Of a DNA stretch of 64,000 nucleotides, positions 11,902 through 21,703 are shown in pieces. A program made the position numbers and the translations under genes. Under the pieces are notes generated by a model, which saw only the letters and a program-made list of their open reading frames with translations, had not been told where the DNA came from and did not search any database. Position 1 is the stretch's first letter. Every line of letters begins with the position of its first letter. The stretch lies in NCBI GenBank assembly GCA_037178975.1, contig JASJZH010000004.1:7750001-7814000 (forward strand), read 5' to 3'. This DNA comes from Oscheius tipulae (taxonomy: Eukaryota > Nematoda > Chromadorea > Rhabditida > Rhabditidae).

Positions 11902-12197
11902 CACAAACTGACGCCTTCGCCTTTTATAAGGCGTGATGGGAGCGTCAACTGAAACTAACGAGTGACAGGTGGAGACGCTGTTGAGAAAAACGGTTTTTAA
12001 ACTTGTTATTAGCTCTAGGTTTTTCTAATGATCTGATTTCTGCACAGAATTCTTCAAAAATAAAGTAAAAAGTAAGAAACTGGAGCTCGAAGTGGGAAAT
12101 CCGCGCAAGCGCGCGCTTTTTGTGTCTCCACCTGTCGCTCGTTAGTTTCAGTTGACACTCCCATCACGCCCTATAAAAGGCGAAGGCGTCAGTTTGT
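11902..12197. repeat. Inner inverted repeat with opposed TATA boxes
   Basis: Arms of about 74 bp (11902-11976 and the reverse complement of 12124-12197) differ at only a few bases and enclose about 147 bp. Each arm contains CTTTTATA, or in the other orientation TATAAAAGGCG, so a TATA-like box points outward on both sides. The right arm ends only a few bases before the transposase frame. This may be the element's promoter duplicated in inverted form, or a smaller nested element. Confidence 0.75.
12172..12179 (+). promoter_or_regulatory. TATA box of the transposase gene
   Basis: TATAAAAG lies about 33 nt upstream of the beginning of the open frame and about 160 nt upstream of the first in-frame ATG (12337). 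The spacing fits a start of transcription near 12200. An oppositely oriented copy lies at about 11931-11938. Confidence 0.5.
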
Positions 12198-12204
12198 TTT
12201 TTGT

Positions 12205-14280
12205 TTGTGGTTTTCGTCTCGTGGTGTTCAAGCTGAACTAGGTGATGCGAACTCCCTTCAAACGATTTCCACTCTTCGAAACATCGTTGAAAGACAGAGC
12301 AAGTATATTGTTAGGCTCAAGCAAAGGGTTCGCGTGATGGTTCTAGAAAAGAAGGTTGCTGCAAAAAGAGCAAAGCGAGCACGCATAGACCTTCTATGCA
12401 ACAAGAAAAATCGTCTATCCCCCATGGACACTTTGGTAATGTTGAAATCTTTCAATATCTTCTGGGGCATGTACAGACGACTGAAGACACATCTTAGTCG
12501 TCATGCGAACTACGATCCCTTTGCTCCGTACAACGTGACACATTCACTTGCACAAGAGCTGTCAGTACGGGAGAAATATTTGCCGTTTTCATTCACTATA
12601 CAGGATGGAAAAAATCACGGTTTACAGAACATTGGCGATTCCCTTACTCAGAGAGTTCAAAGTCTCTACGACTCCGGCAAACTTTTGCAAGGAGAACAGT
12701 TTGGAAATAAGCTATGGGTATCTATCATCGGAGATAAGGGCGGCTCCTATACCAAACTCTGCCTCCTCATTGGAAATGTCACGAACACCAATTCCCGAGC
12801 TAATCTCCTCTTAGTAGGTGTCTACAAAGGATCTGACAGTAACCAGTTCATGAATAACTGTTTTAAGTCCCAGATCGACGAGCTAAATTCACTGCGGTTT
12901 GTTACCATCTTGACCGGCAGCGGCTCTGAAAATCTGGAGATAGAATGGTTTCTTACTGGCGATATGATGTTCCTCTACGAGTGTTACGGTCATCAGGGCC
13001 CTTCCTCTACCCATAACTGCCTTATCTGTGATTTCCGTCGTACAACGAAAGGTATTCCGAGTCAACAATGGACAAAACGAGCAATCGTTAACGGAAAACT
13101 TTCGGGAGACAGCGTTAGAAACGAACAGTATGCACTGTTTCCAAAAATCGATCTAACAAACATAATTCCTCCGTCGCTACATATTATCATGGGTATAGCT
13201 AACTTTTTCATTGATGCCCTCGAAGCTAAGGCTATAGCAGAAGACGCCCATCTCGTGGCGAAAAATGTAGACATTCAGAAACGTAGTCAGTTGAAATCTA
13301 TGCTGTCTTCTGTCAAAAATGATCAAGCACTAGCCACTAGTCGATCGGTCACTCAACAGCTCAAAAGATCGCGTCAAGTTTTAGTACTCTTTGATGCTGT
13401 GAAACGTGCTAAAACTATCTTCCCTGAAACAGGCACTCAATTGTGCCATCACAGGGATACCTGCCTCTTCCGCGATTTTAGAGCAAATGACATCGTTACT
13501 GAAGATCGTTGGATTAACTGCGACATGTGTAAAGCTGCCTATCACGTCATTTGCGTGCCTATTCTCACCATAGAAGCTGAAGCACGTTATGACACGACTT
13601 TCTTTGCCTGTGGCGATTGTTTAGGAATGTCTTTTGATGATCGTCTAAAAAGTGCCCAGGACCAGGCTAATACTTTGAACACAGATATGAAAGCTACCGA
13701 GAATGAGGCAAGTCAATTGACAGAAAGAGTAAATGAGTTTTCCAACGCGCTCGGCGATGCAGGACCGAAAATGAAAGAGCTGGAGGGCATGTTTTCAAAA
13801 TGCGGTGCAGATAAGAGAGCTTATTTCCAGAAATTCACTGGTAACCACGTTCGAAAGTTGCTGCAGCACGAAAATGCTAAGAAACTCTGGAGCCTGTTTC
13901 CCAACGACTATGAAAGTGAATCCTACCTGAGATTTACGGAAGCACTGGCGAAAGTACAAGGTTTCTCCAAAAGTTCATTTCTTACGCAAGAAGAAATAAT
14001 CGATTTGAACGTCTCTTTGGTCGAAATGCTAAGCGAGCTTCAAAATGCGAACGAAGATATGTCAATGACTCCTAAGCTTCATATGCTCGTTGAACATGTA
14101 CCGGAATTTGTCGTTAAACACAAAACTTGGGGTCTCATTTCAGAACAGCCCAATGAAGCTTTACATGCTTGCTATAATCAACAGGAGAGAAAATTCTGCG
14201 CCATTTGAGATCCTGCTCTACGCCTAAAGATGATCGCCAACGAAGTATCCTTCCAAAATTATTTGTTTGATAAGTACTAA
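12205..14280 (+). pseudogene. D-D-E type transposase with PHD-like finger, one in-frame TGA
   Basis: The frame is open from 12205 to 14205; the first in-frame ATG is at 12337 (codon 45). Candidate catalytic acids, counted from 12205, are D177 (IIGDKGGSY), D253 (FLTGDMMFLYECYGHQG, followed by a CxxC pair) and E647 or E651 (LISEQPNEALHA). This order matches a family of repeat-encoded proteins in nematodes and other metazoans. Residues 414-472 form a PHD-like zinc finger: Cys near 414-420, then INCDMCKAAYHVIC and FFACGDC. A coiled-coil-like stretch (480-540) follows. TGA at 14206-14208 interrupts the frame, but it continues for 23 more codons in the family style (RLKMIANEVSFQNYLFDKY) to TAA at 14278-14280. 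It is probably a recently disabled copy; readthrough is possible. Confidence 0.75.
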
Positions 14281-14504
14281 ATTCCTTCTTTTTGATGATA
14301 CTTTTGATGCTTTGTTGTTATAATAGTTATTCTGTTATTAAGTAAATCTATTTGACCTAAAATTGTGAAAAAGCAAAAAGAATATAGGTGGAAAAGTATG
14401 TGGCTGACGAAATAAAAGAGATTTAATTTTGAATTCCCGCCCTCGAAATAGGAAATTGGCGCGAGAAAAAGTGGCGACGCTTTTTGCATGGGCGTAACAC
14501 GCCG

Positions 14505-14700
14505 TTTCCTATTTCGAGGGCGGGAATTCAAAATTAGCCCTCCAGCCGCTTTTTAAATTAATTAGAAAAAAAATCAGGGTATACGGTATTCTGTGCCAAT
14601 ATCGGTTTAAACCAGGATTTCTGTTGGATATTTCAATTAAGAAAACGAGCGGCATTTGCGCCCGGTTTGAAAAAGTGGCGATGCGCGTGACACGCCATGA
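14505..14700. repeat. Fragments of related transposon ends
   Basis: Directly after the right end, 14505-14536 repeats the inner part of the terminal repeat in the opposite direction (TATTTCGAGGGCGGGAATTC), making a local inverted repeat with about 14428-14459. Near 14670-14700, AAAAAGTGGCGATG and GACACGCC resemble the element tip again. These look like remnants of a second, older copy into or beside which the main element inserted. Confidence 0.55.
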
Positions 14701-15066
14701 ATTACTTGTAACCAGTGTAAAATTTTATGCTGAATCGCTTTAACACGCTTTAAAGCCGAAAAAATGAGTCAAACGAAAAACGCAAAAAATGCATTATTCC
14801 TTCAGTATGCAATTTTGAGTCAAATCGAACCGTGGTACCTCCTTCACTACTAGCAGTTTTTGTCTGCAAAACTACCAATGCAAGAAAGCGATGTCTACGA
14901 TCATATTCGGCTGCCCTATGACGGGAAAATAACTGAAAGAGTCAGTTTGGTCGAAAGCCTTTTTTATGGAAGTACTGTACCGTTGGCGCAAAGTTTTAAT
15001 CTTACTGCAGAAATCGCTCACAGTAACATTTAATGGAGACAAAATGGCAGATTTATTCCAATTACT
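14701..15066. other. Intergenic DNA
   Basis: I see no gene. An AATAAA on the minus strand at 15052-15057 belongs to the small Cys-rich exon to the right. Confidence 0.4.
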
Positions 15067-15228
15067 TCAACATCTGGTAGCACTATCACACGGATGAGTC
15101 TTGCAAACGTAAGGGAAACCGTTTTTGCAATATGTTGGAACCCATTCCTGGTAGTGTGTGCAGTACACCATGACGCAGTCTTGCCCTGTGGGATGAGTCA
15201 TGTTGTGAACATGAACAAGGCTGTTACT
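15067..15228 (-). CDS. Terminal exon of a small Cys-rich secreted-type protein
   Basis: A minus-strand exon begins after a CACAG acceptor and encodes 53 residues with five cysteines (DCVMVYCTHYQEWVPTYC, then further Cys residues up to the C-terminal RC) and a TGA at 15067-15069. An AATAAA poly(A) signal follows within 10 nt, which supports a genuine 3' end. Upstream exons with a start and signal peptide were not resolved; minus-strand coding potential at 15271-15610 might contribute. The cysteine pattern fits no family I know. It may be a disulphide-rich effector or antimicrobial-type peptide, but this is a guess. Confidence 0.4.
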   Translation of the reverse strand, partial: SNSLVHVHNMTHPTGQDCVMVYCTHYQEWVPTYCKNGFPYVCKTHPCDSATRC

Positions 15229-15775
15229 CTGTGAGTTTCAAGAGTCGCGATATTTTGGCAGGAGCACATTTCAGACTCCGAGACTACTCTGAAAGGATAA
15301 AAAAAACGTCTCTACTTGACAAACTGTCAGCGATACAGGATCGATATGAAAGACATACAAGGATGCATAAGATGGTGAAAGAGATTCTCGAATTGGTTCC
15401 TGAATGAGCGAAAGGTGCAACTGATAGTCATAAAAGCTGAGGCTGGTCTTTCTTATGATTGTCCTGGTCCCAAATGAAGGTGTTTGTACGATAATTGAAT
15501 AGTTGTGTGCGCCTTCCTTTCTATAGTAGATGACGATCATCTTGGCTGTCGGTGACCTCGTGGGCCTCGTCATGACCAGTCTACCAGTATTCGTCGTAGC
15601 TATCATACTTTAAGCTGTCACTGTCGAGTTCTGCCAGCGACCAAGAGAATGTGAGGCTGTAGTAGGTTTACCAAGAGGTGGACTACCCGACGGATGCTCA
15701 GAACAGTACTTTCTACTAAACACTTTGATACTGTATGCGGAGAAGCAAAGAGTCAGGCATAAAAAGAGCTGAACC

Positions 15776-16013
15776 ATGGGAAATACCAACTCTTCTAAGT
15801 TCCAAGAACTCCAGTTCAGTGAAACGGAAACCGATGAAGAAGTGAAAGAGCGCCACAGATTTTCCGCGTTTTGTTATGGTGAAGAGACTGCAATATGGAC
15901 AGCTACCTCGTGAATCCGCCACTTGCAAGCAGCCATTGAACGATGGTACGTCTGTGCTCGCTCTTCCTCGCTTCGAGTGGTCTTCCTTGAATTCACAGCG
16001 GTGTTTGGTATAG
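15776..16013 (+). CDS. Putative small N-myristoylated-type protein
   Basis: Two exons give a 58-residue product: 15776-15841 (22 codons, starting MGNTNSSK) and 15903-16013, joined across a 61-nt GTGAAAG...GACAG intron in phase 0. Gly2 followed by a small residue and Ser at position 6 fits an N-myristoylation signal. Acidic exon 1 is followed by an exon with two cysteines. The family is not recognised. A competing 106-codon frame runs on the minus strand across the same DNA (16036-15716), so the assignment is tentative. Confidence 0.3.
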
Positions 16014-16336
16014 TTCTCTGAAACCCTCCGAGCCATAAATGGAGGCTGAAAATGCTCTGATCCATACTGTGAGGCTGTCAGAAGGCTCTGGAAGGCTGAG
16101 GCTGTTTTTACTACTGTCTTCTCTTTGTTCGGTTTTTCATGGCTGCAGGCGTGAAAGCCCTGTATCCTGTCGTGTCGATGTTATGATTCTGCGAAGGTAC
16201 AAATAAGACTGCTGGCATAGAGAGTATATACAATTTCATGCAAAAAGGTCAAAGTAGTTCCCTTTATTCTGATAATGAGATTCAATTTGAACAAGTTGAA
16301 CAAACAGCCCTGGATTCAATGTGAACCGTTGAAAGA

Positions 16337-19300
16337 TTACTTGGCCGGGCGCTTCCTTCGCAGGATTGCACGAGCAGCAGCTCCGGGTCCCCCCTCTTCA
16401 TCGTTCTTCTTTCCACGACCTGTCTCTATTTGAGCTCGGGTCGGACGAGCAGAGTGCTAAAACAGGATGGGAAAAGTTGGTTAGGGTTCGAGTAAACAAA
16501 AGGGATGAGTAAGCAAGAAGCTACTGTCAATGGCAGTCAAAATGCTAGCGTACATGCAAAACACTCGAGCAACAGTAGTACAGAAGCACGACATTCAACC
16601 TACCTCCTCGTTTTTGGCCCGTTTCGGATTTGCAGGCAGAGAAGAGGAAGTTCTATGGCCATCGCCAATCTGTAAGCGTTATATAGACACAGGGGGACAT
16701 CGGCTCGTTAACGGGCTTTCAATTGATTTACCCTAAGAGAGGGTGGTGTTCCGCTCCCGACAAGGCGCCGCCATTATCGGGAGCGGAACATCTCGCTTTT
16801 GATCTTATTGGGGAGTGTAACATCTCGGTTTTCCAGCATAGTCAGTACGTATTTTCCACCTGCGATCAGCTCATCAGAACCTAGTTTTTTTTTACCTGTT
16901 TAACTGTAAAGTAAGTTCAGGCTGAAGGTTATTCTGATCGCTGCCAAATTCACAAGGACGATCCGGGCCACCTGTGAACTGCTCAGTGTTGCTTCTTCTC
17001 TACAATAGCCCTCGCCTAGAGTCAAAGGAAATACTAGATTCTAGGAGTCAAGAAACTGATCAAGAAGCTGACAAATTTCTTCGCCTGTTCCGTCTACAAG
17101 AGACCTTATTCCTATCCTCCACTCTCGGATCTTGCCAAGGGACGCGTCCGCCGAGCTGCACCGTTTGCCTATACAGGAATCGACCTGTTTGATCCCGTGT
17201 TAGTCAAGACTTCAATCGACGAGGAATAAAAAGCGACGGGTGTGCCTATTCACCTGTCTTGTGACTCGCCTGATACAATTGGAAATCGTTTCGGATCAAC
17301 CTGCTACAACAAGCTGTCTCTGAACTACGCTGGCTCAATTCTGGTCGCAAAGCCTGGAGAGGTTGCCCTCCTGAATTAATACAAAGACTCGCGTTTGGCC
17401 CAGAGGAGACATCTTAGCTGTCGTGAAAAGTGCCAATGTTGCCGACGTACAACTGTCCAATAGCTCTGTCCTTCATCGTCTCATCAGTAACTGGTTCCTC
17501 TCCCGACTCAAGGCATGCCTTGATGCCGATGGAGGTACGGTGTCTTTTCTAAGTTGCTATAAATTTGGCGCACCCTGTACACATGAGATGTCCAGATCAC
17601 TATTCTCTCGATGAAGCGAAGTGCCTTCGCCGGTAGCTACTCATCGTCGTACTGCTACTCTATTTCTGATCGGACCATGATTCCCGAACTTCAAGAGATT
17701 CCAGGATGCCTGTACTCTCGGACGATCGCGGACCCAGTTAACGCGCTCCTCTACACTGTCGTTTCCCGCCCTTCCTGAAGCACAGCCGTCTATCTGGCTG
17801 CCGAGCATACTAAGCCAACTGGCGAGGTCACAAAGTCCGGACTACGAGTCAAACTGGGAGCAACTGCCTCTTTTGGATCAACGAACATCTCCCTGGATTT
17901 CGTTTCGACTCTGCCAATTTCTCTATTCTCGTCCCTTTCCCTGGTCGAGAGCAACGGAACCCTTCCTGCTATCACAACACGGCCGAAGCTGTCTGTAGCT
18001 GCCCAGCGTTCAACATCTCAGCTGCTTGGGATCGTTCCAGTATCGATTGTCTCGATCGACACCATCTCTTCAAGCCACCATCGTCAAGAATGTGATCATG
18101 TTCAAGCATCATACCACTATTGCGGAGCTGTCAATCACCAGCAAGATGACATGGAACACACAGATGGTGAACAATGATGCCTCTGTCTCGGAATCCAAGG
18201 TCACTGGATACTACAGTTTCCGCACTGGTGCTCAAGCTACTGCCATCTGCACTTCGAGTTCTCAGCAGATTGCTACGCTCAGCTGTTCTGCCCAGACATT
18301 TGTCTTTCGCTGCAGCGGAAATGGGTACTGGAGAAGAATATGAAGAAGATGAGCAGAATGACAAGGATTGCCAAAAAAAGAAAAAGGTGCAGGAAGATGT
18401 CTAGGCGTTGGATTTGAATCACGTTCCTAGCCAATAAGATCAAAAGCGAGACGTTTCGCTCCCGATAGTGGTGGCGCCTTATCGGGAGCGGAACACCACC
18501 ACCATCCCCTCTTAAGAGTCGAGAACACAACGTAACCGTTCAGACAAAAAGAAGAAAAACCCACAAGACGGGCGAATTCGGCCAAGGAATCGCGTGACAT
18601 TTCCTTGGAGAGGGTATTGACCTCATGGTCCGTACTGTTGTACATGACAGCGTTTGCGAACATTCGCATAAGGGCCAGCTTTAGCTGTTTTGGATTGGCA
18701 ATCTCTCCGGAATCGATCTCCTTTTTCATCGTAAGTAGATCCATTCGTCTGTAGTTTTTTTTTTTATGAATGATTGGGAAATGCAAGCTTACTGTTTGAT
18801 GGTGCTTGCATATCCGGGAGCCTCTTTCTCCAAGACGGGGTGAAGAAAAACGGAAGAGCTTCGATGAGCTTTGATACATTCCAGCGTATTCGTCAGCATG
18901 GCTTTCATCAGGATCGCCTCTTCTTTACTCTTCTCGTCCTTGCGGAGATTTTCTCTGGCTCTCTTTGAGATCGAACTGTCTTCTTCTTCAACCTCGACGC
19001 CAGGAATCTGGAGGAGGGCTGAAACCGAACTCTCACACAAAGACAGCAACTGGACTCACACTTGGCAACCCAATCCTCAACATCGTAAATCAGGGTGACT
19101 TCTCTCTTGCCTCCAGCCTTGCTCTTTCCTTCTTCGGCATCTTCCTCTATGCCTTCCTCTTCATCCTTTATTTCCTTCTTGATAGGCTTTCTAGCCAAGA
19201 CGGACTTTTCGTTGTCGAACCAGGTGATGATGACCTTGTCTTCGCGATCCAGCTCAAGGCGAGTACACTGGATAGCGATATCTCGGGTACTGTCCGTCGA

Positions 19301-21240
19301 TTCTTCTACGATGGGTTCTTCTTCTTTTGTGTTACTGCGAGTCTTTCGAGTGGTCTGGAAGTTAAAATTTGGGATCCTCAGCCTGGAGGACGGAGCGTTA
19401 TTAGCCTAACCCCATAGCCAAGATTTGAATAGCTCGGTTGAGTAGACCTTTGACCTATTGAAAAACTCACTGAAGCTCGGCGCTCCTTCTTTTCCGTAAC
19501 AGCATGGAACGAGCTAATGATAGTAATATCGGTCTGACATTCGCTGGTAGCAAACTTCTCTGTCGGTTCTTCGGCAACGATCGAGGCTGTCTCCGAGTCT
19601 GTCTCCTTTTTGACAGACTCACTCTTTCTCGTAGACATACGCGAGCTTGACTTTGTGTTTCTAGAACTGAACCGAGTTATGGTCACATAAATAAATAATG
19701 TACCTTTCAGTTCCACCAGCGGTGGTGGGTCTTTCCGGAATCTTTTCTTCCTCAACCTCCTCTCTGTGGCGCTGAAAATGAATGTTTTGAAAGAAACTCA
19801 TTGGGATACTTACAGTGACTTTAGTTCTCGTGTTCCGTCCTTTTACCGGTGTCTCTTCCTTGTTCTCAGCATCTCCGCGTCTACGAGACCTGACCGAGTC
19901 GCTTCTGGAACGTGTAGTATCGGGAATCGGCTCATTCGGGGTGCTGGCATCGATTTCCATGGGCTAGAAACAGGGAATATAAAAGGGGATTCAGGTTTCA
20001 CCTCTTCCAGTTTAACCACCTCGTTTCCTTTCTGTGGAGTCTGTTCCGGAGAGGGAACTCTCTTGACGGGGGTCTGAACAGCCTTGGCCGGAGACGGAGG
20101 CTTGATCGGAGAAAAAGGAACGTCCAGTGGCTTCATCTGTGGAGAAGTAATCGGTGTCTTCGGGGAATCGACCTTCACTGGGGTGATGCCCTCCCGGATA
20201 GCCTCGGCAACACGACGGATCGGGGATTTTATAGGGGATCGACTACTGAAAAGACTCTTGGTGAAAGAATGAAAGTAGTATTTACCTGGGAGATGGAGAA
20301 CGAAATGCGGTTTCGGATCCACGAGGGAGTGTGTCAGTGAATTTGGTGGGAGGAATTGCAGCCGGAGGAGACATGAGGCTTGAGGACTGTTTGTTCTTCT
20401 TCTTCTCGTTCTCTACGACCATCAGACGACGCATATAAGCATTGATGACGATATTGATAGAGGGGTCTTTCTGAGTTAATCGATTTGTAGTGAACGATAT
20501 GACTCTCTAGTACCCTCAAACCACTGTCGCCCAATCTGGTCCTATCACGGTCTATACCAGGTTGTGGCGGGACACTAGCCCTCAAGTCCAAATATGAAAA
20601 GCTTTCTTGAGTCCCGCCACGAGCTTAACCGGGTCAAAGCCACCCACAGTTGGCTCACTTGAGGTTGTCAGTCAGGTTTTTTGCTCAAACCCAAAAACAT
20701 GAACCGGAATTACCTTGGCATCTTCGGCACGAGCCTCTTCCACAAGGGCCAGCAGCTGGTCGTCGGTTAGCTTTGGATCATCGTTCTCGATTCTGTCAAC
20801 TAAAGCGTAGCAGCTTCGAATCTCCACCATGCACATCTCCAACTGTCGATCAATGTCCTTCTCGATCTGTTCCGACTGTTTGGCAAAAACGGAATTAGCG
20901 GTTACCTCTTTCTTGTAGTACTCAATCCAGATGTCTACCAACGTCTTCAGACTGTACCCGGCAGTACTCGAACTGGTGGGGATAGTAACTTGGGCAGGGG
21001 CTGGAGCGTGGACCAGGCGGTCAAATTCGGAGTGGCAAGTCTGACGAGAGGTTTATGTTAGAGAAACATTTAGAAACTCACCCCGGGAGAGAAAAATCCT
21101 TTGTACTTTCTATTAGGAAAGGCCTCGTACATTTTCTTCGATCTCTCCGTCCAGTCACTCTCGCTCTTCCACAGCTCTAACAATTTCTTCTTTTCTTCTA
21201 GAGTCCATTTGTGAGGGTGTTTGTCTTTGGTGAATACCAT
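16337..21240 (-). CDS. BRD8: BRD8-like bromodomain subunit of NuA4/TIP60
   Basis: BRD8 is a bromodomain subunit of the NuA4/TIP60 histone acetyltransferase complex in the nucleus. The start at 21240 follows directly after a TTTTAG acceptor (trans-splice type). Exon 1 (21240-21082) encodes the N-terminal region (HKWTLEEKKKLLELW) and exon 2 a helical segment that in BRD8 contacts the complex. A long charged, Ser/Pro-rich linker follows, with SPIKSPIRR-type motifs. The bromodomain lies at about 18960-18565 and includes KQRMDLLTMKKEIDSGEI across an intron and ALMRMFANAVMYNSTDHEV, with the conserved acetyl-lysine-reading Asn. The last exons (16669-16604 and 16456-16337) encode a basic tail ending RRKRPAK. 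The 1,895-nt intron 18564-16670 carries retroelement remnants. Middle exon borders are approximate. Confidence 0.85.
16730..18520 (+). mobile_element. BEL/Pao-type retroelement remnant between inverted repeats
   Basis: Within one BRD8 intron, about 70 bp at 16742-16811 recur as a reverse complement at about 18433-18506. Each copy contains a palindromic core around TTCCGCTCCCGA and ATCGGGAGCGGAA. The interior encodes decayed pieces on the plus strand: an integrase-like part at about 16990-17340 (zinc-binding and core regions, including VCLFTCLVTRLIQLE, typical of BEL/Pao) and an envelope-like part at about 17610-18345. Frameshifts and stops are frequent, so nothing is functional. The flanking repeats are inverted, whereas true LTRs would be direct. 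The remnant may therefore have been captured by another element. Confidence 0.7.
17610..18345 (+). pseudogene. Decayed envelope glycoprotein-like remnant of a retroelement
   Basis: Broken plus-strand frames in this interval resemble the Phlebovirus G2-like fusion glycoproteins carried by some nematode BEL/Pao elements. The signs are a beta-rich segment with KLGATASFG near 17845 and a Cys-containing stretch near 18200-18320. A stop occurs near 17778 and the frame changes at least once after about 18030. It is a dead copy. The assignment rests on general pattern only and is moderately secure. Confidence 0.5.
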
Positions 21241-21703
21241 CTAAAACAGTTTCCAATATTTCCAGCTGATCAAGACGATAAGAGTTAAAGACAAAGAAAC
21301 GGAATTGTAAAAAGCGTTATCGCTTGGGAATACAAAGCGTAAACATGTTGAGACCTACCAATCGATAGAATGGATAATTTCAAGTCTGTTATAAACCCCT
21401 CAGGAAGATGCCTTTTTTAATGTAAATTATTAATTTATAGAACAAAATTCTGGAGATGAATTTGATTCAAAAAGATAGGGAGCGGGAACAGTTTTACAAC
21501 ATTACGTAGACGACGCCGAATTGCGTACCTGGAGAAAAAAAACGCTTCGGCCAAATGAAAGTGTTAATACTGTTAGCCTTTTGGTAGCGATATATAAAAG
21601 TTTGACGCCGACTAAAGATAAGACTCAACATTGATCACATTTAAAAACATAACATCGAATAAAGCATTCAGGTTTATGAGATTCTGTACACAATATAATA
21701 TAC

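Larger units (their letters stand above)
11692..14504 (+). mobile_element. 2.8-kb DNA transposon with long terminal inverted repeats
   Basis: The left end (about 11692-11845) and the right end (about 14354-14504) are reverse complements over about 150 bp with few differences. Both start with a small palindrome of the form GGCGT-TTACGCC, followed by CATGCAAAAAGCGTCGCCAC. Between them lie an inner inverted repeat with TATA boxes and one large transposase frame. I could not identify a clear target-site duplication, so the exact ends may be off by a few bases. Long TIRs plus a single D-D-E type protein make this a cut-and-paste element. I cannot assign the superfamily; KDZ-like and related eukaryotic groups are candidates. 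Confidence 0.8.

Noticed and set aside
20500-20640. Small palindrome (GTGGCGGGAC ... GTCCCGCCAC) in a BRD8 intron
   Set aside because: Arms are only about 10-12 bp with a loose spacer; too weak to call an element without copies elsewhere.
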